Shown here: piece after piece, positions 1-10,481 of the stretch
Position numbering within the stretch: position 1 is the stretch's first letter
Layout: every line of letters starts with the position of its first letter
From: Batkoa obscura
Lineage: Eukaryota; Entomophthoromycota; Entomophthoromycetes; Entomophthorales; Batkoaceae
Assembly (NCBI GenBank): GCA_030770535.1
Contig: JASVEC010000039.1
Span: 291,275-355,274, forward strand
DNA length: 64,000 bases
Direction of reading: 5' to 3'
The notes under the pieces: generated by a model
What the model saw: only the letters and a program-made list of their open reading frames with translations
What the model was told of the DNA's origin: nothing
Databases searched by the model: none
Made by a program: the position numbers and the translations under genes

Positions 1-3000
1 AAAATTCGTGGCAGACCCAAGAAGAAAAAGGTTCCCGTCGTTGAAATTCCTAAAGTCATTCCACGTCGAATTGATAAGTCACCTGATAACTCTATCAATG
101 CCCCTGATTCTGCCTTGATAAATGAAATTGCTAAACCTTACATTTCACAATTATCCGATTTATCCAAACTGTCCCTTACACAAAGTGAACTAGATAATAC
201 ACACCAGTGGTTAACTAATGTTACCATCCCAATTCCTCTAGACAAAATCCTAACTGGAGAATCAGACTTAGCAATTGCATTTAGAAACATCATTAGAGAA
301 TATCAGAATCCAAATAAACAGATCCTCTTAGTAAACCTCGATGCCAAAGCCAACTCCACCGATTGTACTTACATTAATGCGTCGATTTACAAAAAAAATG
401 TGCGTATAATATTAGATAGCGGAGCTCCCATCAATTTCATATCGAGTCGTCTGGTAAAACGATTACCCTTTAAACCGGATATAGATTGTTCGGACACCTT
501 CGGTACAGCCGGAACCGGAACCGTCACGGCACTAGGAGCATACTCATCAATCCCTATTAAGTTTGGAAAGCTAACTTTAGCCTTTCCAGCGATAGTGTTG
601 GAAAGCGAAGGTTACGACTTCCTCCTAGGCACCGAATTCTTTGTGAAACATGGTTGCCAATTATTGTACGATCAAAATATCTTAAAAGTATTAGATCAAT
701 CCATTCCAATGTACTACAATAAGCCAAGGAACCTAACCATTAACAACATAAGCAACAAAACTCCTGACTGTCGTATAATGAGCTATCGGACTAACAATAA
801 ATCAGTTGACGTTACTCTCTGCGGATTAGAATCTGTGATTTATCAATATCCAGATATAGCATATAAGCAGTCTGGAATCCCCATTATTTCCCCTAAGAAC
901 TTACTAATACCGCCTAAATCACAGGTAGTACTAGACACCGAAATCTCATTATGGGTACCTAAGGAGTTCCATCTATCTATATACAGTATAGAAAGTGTTT
1001 CAAGATTAGAACCTCTAACTATGCCCGGGATTTTAGGTAATAACATGAATGAGACTATAAAACTACTGCTTGCCAACATTACCGAAAAAGATATCAAAAT
1101 CTCTAGAGGTCAACAGGTTGGTACAATCCACGTAGAAAATAACATTGTGATTAATACTTTCAGTAAATTTGCAACACTAGAAGAATTCCAAATTTATGAA
1201 GAAGCCCCTAATAACCAAACCCTGTTTGTTGAGAAAGACACTATTAAACATCTAAACCCAGATGAACAACTTCAATTTTATAAATTGCTGGAAGAATATA
1301 AAGACGTCTTTGCAACTTCAGAAGAAGATATTGGCTGTGCCCGCAATACTAAACATAAAGTATATACATGTGATTCACTACCTGTTGCAACTAAAGCATA
1401 TCGTAAATCTCAGTCTGAACTTAAGGCAGAACGAGAAGAAGTCCAAAAACTTTTAAGATTAGGTTTGATTATCCCTTCAAATAGTCCATGGGCCTCTCCC
1501 CTTATGATTGTTAAGAAAAAAGATGGAACTAATAGAGTAGTTATGGACTATAGGAAACTCAACAAAATCACAAAGAAGGATGTATATCCACTACCCAGAA
1601 TAGATGATGCTGTTGACCGCTTACAAGGTGCAAAATACTTTTCAGCAATGGATCTAATCTCAGGATACTGGCAGGTAGAAATGGATCCGGAAGACCAAGA
1701 GAAATGCGCTTTGATTACTTCCGAAGGACTATTTCAACCAACGAGGATGCCACAAGGCCTTTCAAACGCTCCTGCTACACTCCAACGTCTTATGGATAAT
1801 ACACTAGGTGATCTTAAGCTCTCATGTGTACTAATTTACTTAGACGACTTGAATGTGTTCTCGAAGACTTTCGTGGATCACCTAAATCACCTTAAAGCAG
1901 TATTCGAACGTCTTCGCCAAGCTAACTTAAAGTTAAAGCCAAAAAAATGCTCATTTTTCCAAACTAGTCTGGAATTTTTAGGCTACAAGGTCTCTGACAA
2001 AGGTTTAGCTCCTATTCCTAATAAATTAGATGCAGTAAAAGAGCTTTTCCCCCCAACTACGATGAGAGAAGTACAAGTATTCCTCGGACTAATGAATTAC
2101 TACCGAAGATTTATAAAAGATTTTTCGAACTTAGCCACTCCACTATTCCAATTGTTAAAGAAAGAAGTCAAGTTTCAATGGAAAGAAGAACACCAACAAG
2201 CCTTTGAAGAACTTCGCGATAAGCTGCTTAACGCCCCAGTGTTGATGTTTCCAAATTTCTCAAAGCCCTTCTCCCTGCATACCGACGCTAGCCTAACGGC
2301 AGTTGGAGGTGTTTTAAGTCAACTGGATGATGACAACTGCGAGCATCCAATAGCTTATACCTCTAGAACCTTATCGAAGCATGAGAGGAATTACACTACG
2401 ACAGAGAAGGAATGCCTTGCAATTATTCATGCTATAAAGGCATTTAGACCGTATATCTATGGCACTCACTTTACTGTTATTACCGACCATGTTTCCCTAA
2501 AGTGGTTATATTCAATCACTAATCCTGAAGGACGTCTAGCTAGGTGGGCTCTAAAACTACAATCGTATAGTTTTGATATAGTATATAAGCCAGGTAAAGA
2601 TCACCAAAATGCAGATGGGCTTAGTAGGTTACCCAGGATCTGTCTAGCCACCCCCATAGATGATGATCTGTACAACCTATTGGGTAATAAAAATAAGTGG
2701 CCGCAACAACAACCTGAGCTTAAACAATGGCTTGAGAAAAATGCCCAGAATATCATTGTCAAAAGTAATGCATTGTACAAAAAGATTAAAGGAACATATA
2801 TTCCGTATATTAAGCCTTCTTCGCGGCTATCTGCATGTCAACAGTTTCACAATGTGATCTGCGGGCATTCAGCCTTCCAAAAAACATATGACACCATGAA
2901 AGTTTCCTGCTATTGGGAATCAATGATACCAGACTTAGAAGACTTCATAAATAATTGTGATGTTTGTAAAAGAGAACAAAGTAGGATAAAAGTAACAGCT

Positions 3001-3873
3001 TACAAGTTTATTTTACCTAAACATGCATTCCACACGGTAAGTATAGATGTGATAGGCCCTCTTTGTGAAGCTTCTTCAGTAAGAGGAAATAAGTATATCG
3101 TTGTAGCTATAGACCATCTAACTAAGTGGGTTGAAGCTAGAGCAATACCAAACCAGACTTCCTTCCACATATCTAAATTTATATATGAAGATATTATTTG
3201 TAGACATGGAAGCCCACAGGTGATACTTACCGATAATGCTGCCAATTTTGTTAATCTAGTTCTCCCAAAATTAGCCAGACTAATGGCCATAAGACATTCT
3301 ACTGCAGCTCCGTATCATCCAGAAACTAATGGAATGGTTGAGAGAGTAAACGGTACACTAATACGTATACTAAGAAAACTAGCTTTTGACAAAACTAGCT
3401 GTTGGGATGAATATCTACATTCCGCTATTTTAGCATATAGATATTCAGTACACAGTATTACTAAAAAGTCTCCTTTTATTATGCTTTATGGGAGACACCC
3501 TGGGCTCCCCATATCTTTTGCCCCTTTAATCGCTAAACAAGGCGAGATAAGCCCTGACATATACTTGGCTAAACTAACAAAAAAATTGATAGCTATCCAA
3601 GTTGAAGCCTTTAACGCATTAACAGATTCGAAGATAAAGAGGTATCAGCAAGATATGTCCAGACTTCCTAGTCTAGCCACTTTCAAGGTAGGAGATATTG
3701 TTTATTTGTATCCTTCCTACAACCAACCTAGAAAAAATAAACTGGCACTGAAATGGGACGGACCATATGAAATCATACATAAACACTTGTATGATAGCTA
3801 TTCGATTAAACATAAAGGAACAAGCGTCATTTATAATCGAGTCCATGCCAAGTTTCTCAAATCAGCAATGTGA
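1..3873 (+). CDS. pol: gypsy Pol polyprotein (protease-RT-RNase H-integrase), 5' end outside window
   Basis: One open frame from the window edge to a stop at 3871-3873. In order: a basic RGRPKKKK stretch at the very start, an aspartic protease with DSGAP near base 416, reverse transcriptase with the YLDD active site near base 1838, RNase H with TDAS near base 2281, an integrase zinc-binding region ending CDVCKRE near base 2950, an integrase core with DNAANF and PYHPETNG (about 3232-3330), and a GPY/F-type WDGPYE near base 3757. This order (RT-RH before IN) is diagnostic for Ty3/gypsy. No chromodomain is evident after the GPY module. There is no ATG at the head of the frame, as expected if Pol is made as a fusion downstream of Gag. 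Confidence 0.93.
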   Translation, partial: KIRGRPKKKKVPVVEIPKVIPRRIDKSPDNSINAPDSALINEIAKPYISQLSDLSKLSLTQSELDNTHQWLTNVTIPIPLDKILTGESDLAIAFRNIIREYQNPNKQILLVNLDAKANSTDCTYINASIYKKNVRIILDSGAPINFISSRLVKRLPFKPDIDCSDTFGTAGTGTVTALGAYSSIPIKFGKLTLAFPAIVLESEGYDFLLGTEFFVKHGCQLLYDQNILKVLDQSIPMYYNKPRNLTINNISNKTPDCRIMSYRTNNKSVDVTLCGLESVIYQYPDIAYKQSGIPIISPKNLLIPPKSQVVLDTEISLWVPKEFHLSIYSIESVSRLEPLTMPGILGNNMNETIKLLLANITEKDIKISRGQQVGTIHVENNIVINTFSKFATLEEFQIYEEAPNNQTLFVEKDTIKHLNPDEQLQFYKLLEEYKDVFATSEEDIGCARNTKHKVYTCDSLPVATKAYRKSQSELKAEREEVQKLLRLGLIIPSNSPWASPLMIVKKKDGTNRVVMDYRKLNKITKKDVYPLPRIDDAVDRLQGAKYFSAMDLISGYWQVEMDPEDQEKCALITSEGLFQPTRMPQGLSNAPATLQRLMDNTLGDLKLSCVLIYLDDLNVFSKTFVDHLNHLKAVFERLRQANLKLKPKKCSFFQTSLEFLGYKVSDKGLAPIPNKLDAVKELFPPTTMREVQVFLGLMNYYRRFIKDFSNLATPLFQLLKKEVKFQWKEEHQQAFEELRDKLLNAPVLMFPNFSKPFSLHTDASLTAVGGVLSQLDDDNCEHPIAYTSRTLSKHERNYTTTEKECLAIIHAIKAFRPYIYGTHFTVITDHVSLKWLYSITNPEGRLARWALKLQSYSFDIVYKPGKDHQNADGLSRLPRICLATPIDDDLYNLLGNKNKWPQQQPELKQWLEKNAQNIIVKSNALYKKIKGTYIPYIKPSSRLSACQQFHNVICGHSAFQKTYDTMKVSCYWESMIPDLEDFINNCDVCKREQSRIKVTAYKFILPKHAFHTVSIDVIGPLCEASSVRGNKYIVVAIDHLTKWVEARAIPNQTSFHISKFIYEDIICRHGSPQVILTDNAANFVNLVLPKLARLMAIRHSTAAPYHPETNGMVERVNGTLIRILRKLAFDKTSCWDEYLHSAILAYRYSVHSITKKSPFIMLYGRHPGLPISFAPLIAKQGEISPDIYLAKLTKKLIAIQVEAFNALTDSKIKRYQQDMSRLPSLATFKVGDIVYLYPSYNQPRKNKLALKWDGPYEIIHKHLYDSYSIKHKGTSVIYNRVHAKFLKSAM

Positions 3874-3959
3874 TTCAATGAGTACAATTCGTAACTAGTC
3901 AAATTGCTCTTGGTAAGTAAATCATAAAAATTCACTACATCAAATCATAGGGAGGGAAA

Positions 3960-4427
3960 TGTGAAATATTGCTTTATTTAGCTCTCGGATTGATTATAAC
4001 GCAACAATCACTTAAGTTGCTGTGTTCTCAAGTTCAAATACAATCAAGTCAGAGTCCCTTATTTTGATTTGCTGCGAGAATTTCTAACTTCATATTGCAA
4101 GGAATAACATCCTCTCGTATTAATATCCATATTTATTGGAGTATAAAAGAGATTCTTCAATATGATAACTCCAGGTTTTTTTTTAATTGGATTACTCCCT
4201 GATAACGTATCATTAATAAAGTCACTAAGTCTTTCTGACAACATCTGATATAGATTTTATAGTAGTATCTTCCATTGTATTTGTTTTACATAATTTGTAG
4301 CTTACTACATACTATTTCTATTAAGTTAAGTCTACCTTAGTTATATAAACTAAGACCCTTCGACTCAAGGCAAGTTAATTAAGCAAGAGTAGCTTTTAAC
4401 TTCGGCCACTAAGTATCAACTTTCACA
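3960..4427 (+). repeat. 3' LTR of gypsy copy 1
   Basis: 468 bp, TG...CA ends, preceded directly by the polypurine tract. It reads the same as both LTRs of the inverted copy (41736-42203 and 48920-49387). The sequence following it, AAACC, would be the target-site copy; the matching left copy is outside the window. Confidence 0.93.
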
Positions 4428-4448
4428 AAACCAAAAAAAACACCCCCA
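4428..4448 (+). repeat. MITE right-end remnant interrupted by gypsy copy 1
   Basis: Reads aaaccaaaaaaaacaccccc then A, followed by TA. This is the right terminus (GAAGCCAAAAAAACACCCCCA+TA) of the MITE family seen elsewhere in the window. The rest of this MITE should lie left of the retroelement, outside the window. Confidence 0.7.
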
Positions 4449-4450
4449 TA

Positions 4451-5225
4451 TAACCTTTTTTCTTTATTAAAAGATTCCTCTATCTCTGCTTTATTTTTTG
4501 TCGCTGTATTTATTTTGTTTTCAAATAACTTTTTTCTAACTGTATACTGGACACATATATTACATAAATCTGTTTTTCTTGCTACATTTTTAAAATTATT
4601 TGGTATATATTTAAAAAATATTGACCTAGCTACTGCTTTATCTTTTAAATTGTTAAAATATTTACTATGTATCATTCTTCTACTTTTATTTAATATATAT
4701 ATTATCTGATGAATATTTATTGTCACTATTCTTTTTATTAAATCTTGATGAAATAGTTGAATTATTAAGTAAATATTGTATAATAATTTTAATTTGCTCA
4801 TCTTTAATTTTTCTGTATTTTTAATAATAGGTTGTAATGTTGGTGTTTTATTATTATTAATTATTTTTGGATAATCATATTGATTTCTATTTATATTAAT
4901 TCCAAAACTTTTACATTCATCAAAAGAGTATACTGAAGCTATAGTTGATAATAATGCTACTTGTTGGCTTTTATTTCCTGTTTTCTTTAAAGCACTAATT
5001 TTATACATTGCTTGGTTAAGTTTATTATTATCAATAGTAAACTTTAATAGCTTTTCTTTTCTTTTTTTGTTTTATTATAAAATTCCATAAATTCTGGGTT
5101 ATTGTGAATAGTTGTTAAAATTGATGTAAATGAATTATAACGTTTATATAATGTGCTTCTCCCTACCATATTAAAATTTTTAGAAATTCCATTTCAAAGT
5201 TTAGTTCTAAAAGCTTGCATTTTGT
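4451..5225 (-). pseudogene. Decayed DNA-transposon transposase fragment
   Basis: Minus-strand coding remnant. The best-preserved part (5008 down to about 4450) reads as a protein rich in Lys and Asn, with AVARSIFFKYIPNNFKN followed by RKTDLCNICVQ. That arrangement of a helix-turn-helix-like block, a KYIP motif and a TDxCxxC zinc-knuckle-like motif is typical of the N-terminal half of DDE-type transposases. Upstream, at about 5050-5190, another frame carries a helix-turn-helix-like stretch (GISKNFNMVGRSTLYKRY). Stops and a frame change separate the two parts and no catalytic domain follows, so it is a dead fragment. Its reading frame runs on into the adjacent MITE end and then the LTR, which is accidental. 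The superfamily is not identified. Confidence 0.5.
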
Positions 5226-5311
5226 TTTTGTTTTAACAAAAAATAAAGTCAAATAATTATACATTTGTATATTATATATCTATTGAACATTTAATAAAAA
5301 ATACAAAACAC

Positions 5312-5668
5312 TGTGAAATATCGTTTCATCAGCTATATGATTGATTATCTCATAATAATCACTAAACTTGTTTACAAAATTAGTTGGTATATAAAAGAGA
5401 CTCTTCAACATAATAGCTCGAGGTTTTTTAATTGACTTGTTCCCTAATACTGTACTTTTAATAAAGCCACTAAGTCTTATAGTGTTTTACGTAGATTTTA
5501 CAGTAGTATCTTCCATTCTATTTATTTTATATAGTTCCTAGTTTATTACGTACTATTCCTATTGATTTAAGTCTATCTTAGTTACATAAACTAAGGCCTT
5601 CTGACTTACGGCCAGTTAATTGAGCTAGAACTGCCTTTAACTCCAATCACTGAGTACCAACTTTCACA
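5312..5668 (+). repeat. Old solo LTR of the same gypsy family
   Basis: Starts TGTGAAATATCG and ends CAACTTTCACA, and follows the young 468-bp LTR along most of its length but shorter (357 bp) and much diverged. Flanks are AACAC on the left and AACAT on the right, a 5-bp target duplication with one mismatch. No internal element sequence is attached, so it is a solo LTR from an old round of activity. Confidence 0.82.
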
Positions 5669-5843
5669 AACATATAATTAAAAATAAATAAATAAATAAG
5701 CCTTTTAAGTTAAATTTTTATATTTAATTTTAAGCTTTTTAAATTTAGCTAATCATACATTAAAGACTTACAAATTTAAAAACTTAAAATTTGGATTAAT
5801 TTCTAGTTAAGTTCTGAAACCAATTCGGGCACCCCCAAATAGC

Positions 5844-5865
5844 GAAGCCAAAAAAGACACCCCCA
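5844..5865 (+). repeat. MITE right-end fragment
   Basis: GAAGCCAAAAAAGACACCCC followed by CA and TA: the right terminus of the MITE family, standing alone and facing the oppositely oriented copy at 5929. Confidence 0.6.
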
Positions 5866-5928
5866 TATTACTTTTATAAATTTCTATAAAATAATACCAA
5901 AATTCATAGATAATTTCAAATATCTATA

Positions 5929-6022
5929 TGGGGGTGTTTTTTGGTTTCATCACTTTTTCCATTTTTTAAGCGTTGTTTGAATGAAAAATTACTAGTGAAA
6001 TTCTTAAACAAAAAATACAGCT
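5929..6022 (-). repeat. MITE copy, minus orientation
   Basis: Begins TA+TGGGGGTGTTTTTTGG, continues through TTTCATCACTTTTTCC and TTCTTAAACAAAAAATACA. Same layout as the other copies. The end at about 6022 lacks the terminal CCCCA, so the far terminus is eroded. Confidence 0.75.
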
Positions 6023-6606
6023 CATCTTTGCCAACATTTACACTATATAATTAGAATAAAGTATAATATATAGCTTAAAACTCGAAAATTGTTTATATCG
6101 TACAAATTTATATTTTTGTTTGGTATTGCTTGAGTTATTTATAAACAAAGAACAAGTATTTGAACTACTACCATATGATGCATAACTAATTTCTATCATG
6201 TAACTGCGTAAGAATAATTGAACTTAGTCTTTTTACACTCTTCTAGATATAATCGATTTATTAGTATTACTGATAATCATGAAGTTAACATCTAAGAATG
6301 TAAGAAAGGATAGTACCGAAAATTATATAAAAAGGATTCACTCGAATTAATTCCCTATTTTTAGCATATCTATAGTACTAATAGTTGCCTCCAATATAGC
6401 TAAAGTTGCTGCAGCTCCATAATGACCTGTATTGCGGTAATTTTTATGCTCAGTTGTTTATTTTAGATTTTTTGTAATCTGAGCCTTAGATTTTAACTTA
6501 TTTTAGTTAATTTTACTCTAAAATAAACAGCTATTTAGGTCGTAATAGAGCTACAATAGTCTACAATTTAGAAAGCTGACGATAAACTATAAAATAAACC
6601 AATTTT

Positions 6607-8268
6607 ATGTTTCTTTTTATACAAAAGCCCAATACAATGGAACAATTTGAACTAAATGAACCTTTTGATACTAATTCTCATGAATCAAATAAAGAGGTAA
6701 ACCCAGAAGCAAGCCCAAAGGTGAATACAGAGAACCCAATGGATCCTATGAACAACTTGACCTTCTTTAAGAAAGGGGTCTTGGTTTTTGGTTTAGTACT
6801 ATCAATATTCATAGCTTCTTTAGATAATACAATCATATCTACAGCAATGGCAAAGATTGTATCTGAATTTAATGCTTTAGACTTAGTCACTTGGGTAGCA
6901 GGTTCATACCTATTGACTTCCACCGCAATCCAACCATTATATGGCAAATTATCTGATATATTTGGTAGGAAATATACAATCTTATTTGCTTTATTTATAT
7001 TCACTGTTGGATCTATTGTTTGCGGGGCTGCTCCAAACATGATCACTTTGATTATATTTCGTGCTATAAGTGGTTTAGGTGGTGGTGGTCTCTACTCTTT
7101 ATCAATTATTATAATATCAGATATTATCCCACCTAGAATACGTGGTATTTTCCTTGCTTTTGCAGGTGGTATATATGCAGTCGCATCAGTTGTAGGGCCC
7201 TTGGTTGGTGGTGCTTTTTCAGATAGAATAACTTGGCGTTGGGCTTTTTACATCAACATCCCCATATGTGCTGTCACTTTCATCATTGTTTTCTTTTTCT
7301 TAAACTTACCAATACCCAAAGGTAGTACGAAAGAAAAACTTAGTAGAGTGGATTTTTATGGTGCAATTACGTTGATGTGCTTTACAATATGCTTAGTACT
7401 TGGACTTACCTGGGGCGGTGGTGAATATGAATGGAGTTCAGCACCTGTGATTGTGACTTTAGTACTTGCTGGATTATTTTTGATATTGTTTATATATGTT
7501 GAAGCTAAAGTTGCCAAAGAGCCTATAATACCAGGTCAAGTATTAAATCGCAACACTATTTCAGCCAATATATCTGCCTTCTTTATCGGTGCTTTGTTTA
7601 TGGTATCTGTCTACTATTTACCCCTATACTACCAAGTTATAAAAAATTATAATGCTATAAGCTCAGGTTTAGAATTATTACCACTTATGCTCGGTGTTGT
7701 GGCTTGTAATTTTGTTACTGGCATCATTACTACTAAAACTAGTAAATATTGCTCTTCATATATTGCTGGAGGTATCCTTCTGCTTATTGGAGCATCTTTA
7801 CTCGGATCCCTTTTTAGAGTAAGCATTACGCGTGGTGAAGAGGTTGTGTATCAGTTATTTGTAGAATTTAGGATTGGTTTATGCTTTCAAAATAATGTTA
7901 TGATAACTCAAGTAGCATCTACCATCGAGGATGAAGCCGTTTCAGCCTCCTTTGTCTTTTTCAATAATCTTTTAAGATCTTTTGTTGGGCTAGCTATCCA
8001 AGGTGCTATATCTAATAATTATTCAGCTATTTTGTTAAGTCAACCACTTCCCGATTTAGACACTAAATTGATATTAAACTGTACTAGCATGATCCATTCG
8101 CCACCTAAGGATCAATTAGATGTTGTTTTAACTGCTTATATTAATACACCTAAAACCCTTTATCTTTCAATGATTCCTTATACCGCAATAATTTTTATTA
8201 CTTCTCTATTTCTTAAGCATATTCCTTTGAGAGGACATGAAAATCTTAATAGATTTTTATTTGCTTGA
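6607..8268 (+). CDS. MFS multidrug transporter, DHA2 (14-TM drug:H+ antiporter) type
   Basis: Intronless, 553 residues, a usual length for fungal 14-TM DHA2 exporters. A hydrophilic N-terminus of about 50 residues precedes the first membrane helix, which carries the family signature LDNTIISTAMAKI. Then come WVAGSYLLTSTAIQPLYGKL, the loop 2-3 motif GKLSDIFGRK (motif A), RAISGLGGGG and the antiporter-type motif C region GGIYAVASVVGPLVGG. Further hydrophobic segments continue to the C-terminus. Expected role: proton-driven export of toxic compounds at the plasma or vacuolar membrane; the substrate cannot be told. A second in-frame ATG at 6637 (MEQFELNEP) is an equally good start. Nearest neighbours are repeats on the left and a PH-domain gene 1.5 kb to the right, so there is no functional context. 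Confidence 0.93.
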   Translation: MFLFIQKPNTMEQFELNEPFDTNSHESNKEVNPEASPKVNTENPMDPMNNLTFFKKGVLVFGLVLSIFIASLDNTIISTAMAKIVSEFNALDLVTWVAGSYLLTSTAIQPLYGKLSDIFGRKYTILFALFIFTVGSIVCGAAPNMITLIIFRAISGLGGGGLYSLSIIIISDIIPPRIRGIFLAFAGGIYAVASVVGPLVGGAFSDRITWRWAFYINIPICAVTFIIVFFFLNLPIPKGSTKEKLSRVDFYGAITLMCFTICLVLGLTWGGGEYEWSSAPVIVTLVLAGLFLILFIYVEAKVAKEPIIPGQVLNRNTISANISAFFIGALFMVSVYYLPLYYQVIKNYNAISSGLELLPLMLGVVACNFVTGIITTKTSKYCSSYIAGGILLLIGASLLGSLFRVSITRGEEVVYQLFVEFRIGLCFQNNVMITQVASTIEDEAVSASFVFFNNLLRSFVGLAIQGAISNNYSAILLSQPLPDLDTKLILNCTSMIHSPPKDQLDVVLTAYINTPKTLYLSMIPYTAIIFITSLFLKHIPLRGHENLNRFLFA

Positions 8269-9815
8269 GAAGCTCAAGCCCTAATTAAATAATAAAGGAC
8301 CATGAAAAGCAATATAACTCCTAGCTTACATCTTATTATTTAATATATTTTAAACATAATATGTATTTTTTTAAGCTTTATATTGTTGATGAATTATAAT
8401 TTACTTTCCTTATTTTTCTTGGTTTTTATTACCATTTTTTGTTAAGGATTCATTTAACATTGTCTGCATATTATAAACCTTAAAGAAAATTAATCAACTC
8501 TAAAATTAGATTGCTCTTTTAAACTTCCATTGTTTAAAAGTTGTTAATTTGGAATGTAAAATTGTCAAAGTCAATTTTATGTCATACTTTTAAAACTCAG
8601 GTTGTCTTGTTAAAAACTTTGGCCTTAAATAAGCAAGGGTTAATTTGTCGATATAACAAAGATACTAAAACAAACAAAACTATTTGTACCCCCTAGAAAG
8701 AGATTTACAACTTTTAGTACTAGATTTAATGTATTTATTAGAGTAAGATCTTTGTTTGGTATGATAATTTCTCTTACAATAAAAGGTTTGAGAAGAAAAT
8801 CCAGATTTTTAGATTGCATAAATTTATAAAATAGTAAAAATAAAAAAATATAATATTGTTTTTATTAGTTTCGGCTTAATTAAAATTCTTTTATAATTTA
8901 ACTAAAGTACCGTTAAATACTTTTATAAAGAATACCATTCAATTTAATATAAAGAAAGTGTAAAATAAAAAGGAATAAGGCTGTAATTTTTTTAATTTTA
9001 TAAAAAGGAAACTTAAATAATAAATTAAGAAAATTTCGTCATTTAAAAAAGTGGATATTTAAAAATAAACTTAATCAACACATGTTAAGAGCAAAGCAAG
9101 CTTTCTATAAAAGCAAAACTTGATTTTAGTTGTCTCATTTGTTTTTCCTTGAACCAAGCAATTTGAAACAGGGGTATTTAAGTGCTTAACTACCGAAGTT
9201 TAAAAAAACTTAGGCTTAATTAATTAAAGAAATAAAAGGTAGTTGTTTGATCATTTTGACCATTGAAACTGTTATTTTTTATAAAAGAAACCCGCTTAAT
9301 GATCCCATAGTTAATTTTTTGGTTATTTTTAGTTAAATTGTTAAAATTTGGTCAAAATTTAAGCTCAATATGAGCTTAAAGCAAAGATGACTTAATAATT
9401 GTAGCTTTTTTTAAGGAATAGTAATGGATTAGTGCTTGATTTCTTAGCGGAAGAAATTTTATTTAATAACAATCAATATAGTATAAAGAATAAATTATAT
9501 AATCTATAGAATAACCAGATTATTAGAAGTAACTGATTGGTTGAGTTCAAAAGTCGGTTCTGAATTGATTGGCTTAAACTGAAAGTTATTAAATTAATAG
9601 TTGAAAAAAATTATCAATTGGCAAGTAACCACCAATTAAAACCTGCCTTGAACCAGTTTATGATTAGCTAAATTAGGTAATTTTCTTCCCTAAGCTTCTA
9701 AGTTTTGGTTACTTGGTAAAGAATAGTTCAACTCGGATAAATAAATACAACAATTGAGCTCAAAAGCAACTTAATACTTTTCTTTCCTTTTTATAATTTT
9801 TAAAAAAAAACGCAA
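8269..9815. other. AT-rich spacer, nothing recognised
   Basis: About 1.5 kb of AT-rich sequence full of stops in all frames. I found no tRNA, MITE end or plausible exon in it. Confidence 0.5.
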
Positions 9816-10481
9816 ATGGTCGAATTAAACATTTCAAGAGATAGCGATGACACGTTACTTTCAAGTATTAGCCAAGATAAAGAATTTGAAGGTTATCTGA
9901 TGTTCCGTAAAAAACAAGCATTTTCACGTACCTGGAAAAGACGATTTATAGTGTTTAGGGCTCCCTATTTATGGGTCTACGATTCTCCAAGTGATAAAAA
10001 GTTTTTATATCAGTTTGATCTGTCTTCTTATGATAGTTGTTCCAATGACCCAACAAACAAAAAGTCTATTTTTGGGATCGTTATTTTTGCTTCTAGGTTA
10101 TCTTTACAACCTACAACTTCAAGTCACTATCCTATAATACATTTATGTGCTTCGGATGACCAACAATATTCTCAATTTATGAAAGTGATTAATGAATTTA
10201 TAAACAATAAAAAAGAAGAAGCCATTGATAGAATAACGGGAAGAGTCACTTCATTACACTTACCAACATCACCTAATCATTTAATTAATACTATAGACAC
10301 CTTATCCTCATCTTCATCTTCATCTAGAATGTCATCAATCAGTAGCATTTCAGAAGATAAATTTTACTCCCAAGGCAACCAATCAGCATTTGAATTTAAA
10401 TATCAAAATGGATTGAATTCGTCCTCCCCCTATAACCGTCGACCATGTCATTCGTACCGTAAGAATTCAGTACATTATTAG
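9816..10481 (+). CDS. Pleckstrin-homology (PH) domain protein
   Basis: A single exon of 221 residues. Residues about 25-130 form a PH domain: EGYLMFRKKQAFSRTWKRRF gives the first strands with the basic KRRF typical of phosphoinositide-binding PH domains, then FVVFR-like IVFRAPYLWVYDS, and ends with a helix (YSQFMKVINEFINNKKEE). After it comes a Ser-rich low-complexity tail (SSSSSSSRMSSISSISED) likely to be phosphorylated. No second domain is present. This layout recalls the C-terminal PH domain of kinesin-3 motors, but no motor or other part of such a protein is nearby. Likely a small membrane-targeted adaptor; the specific role is unknown. Confidence 0.8.
   Translation: MVELNISRDSDDTLLSSISQDKEFEGYLMFRKKQAFSRTWKRRFIVFRAPYLWVYDSPSDKKFLYQFDLSSYDSCSNDPTNKKSIFGIVIFASRLSLQPTTSSHYPIIHLCASDDQQYSQFMKVINEFINNKKEEAIDRITGRVTSLHLPTSPNHLINTIDTLSSSSSSSRMSSISSISEDKFYSQGNQSAFEFKYQNGLNSSSPYNRRPCHSYRKNSVHY

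Larger units (their letters stand above)
1..4427 (+). mobile_element. Ty3/gypsy LTR retrotransposon, copy 1 (5' part outside window)
   Basis: The 3' portion of a gypsy element: an open pol frame, a polypurine tract (AGGGAGGGAAA at 3949-3959) and a 468-bp 3' LTR beginning TGTG and ending CACA. It is almost base-for-base the same as the inverted copy at 41736-49387. Window base 1 corresponds to base 46162 of that copy, so about 3.2 kb (5' LTR, gag, start of pol) lies left of the window. What is visible looks whole and very young. It is inserted in a MITE whose right end (4428-4448) directly follows the LTR. Confidence 0.95.
5669..6606. other. AT-rich spacer upstream of the DHA2 transporter
   Basis: Apart from the two MITE pieces listed separately, I see only AT-rich sequence with no convincing exon. 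The promoter of the transporter gene must lie in its right part, but I could not pick out a specific element. Confidence 0.5.

Noticed and set aside
4451-5225. The transposase fragment as the autonomous source of the MITE family
   Set aside because: The shared terminus at 4441-4448 faces the other way: the MITE lies left of it, and the transposase fragment is outside its TA boundary.
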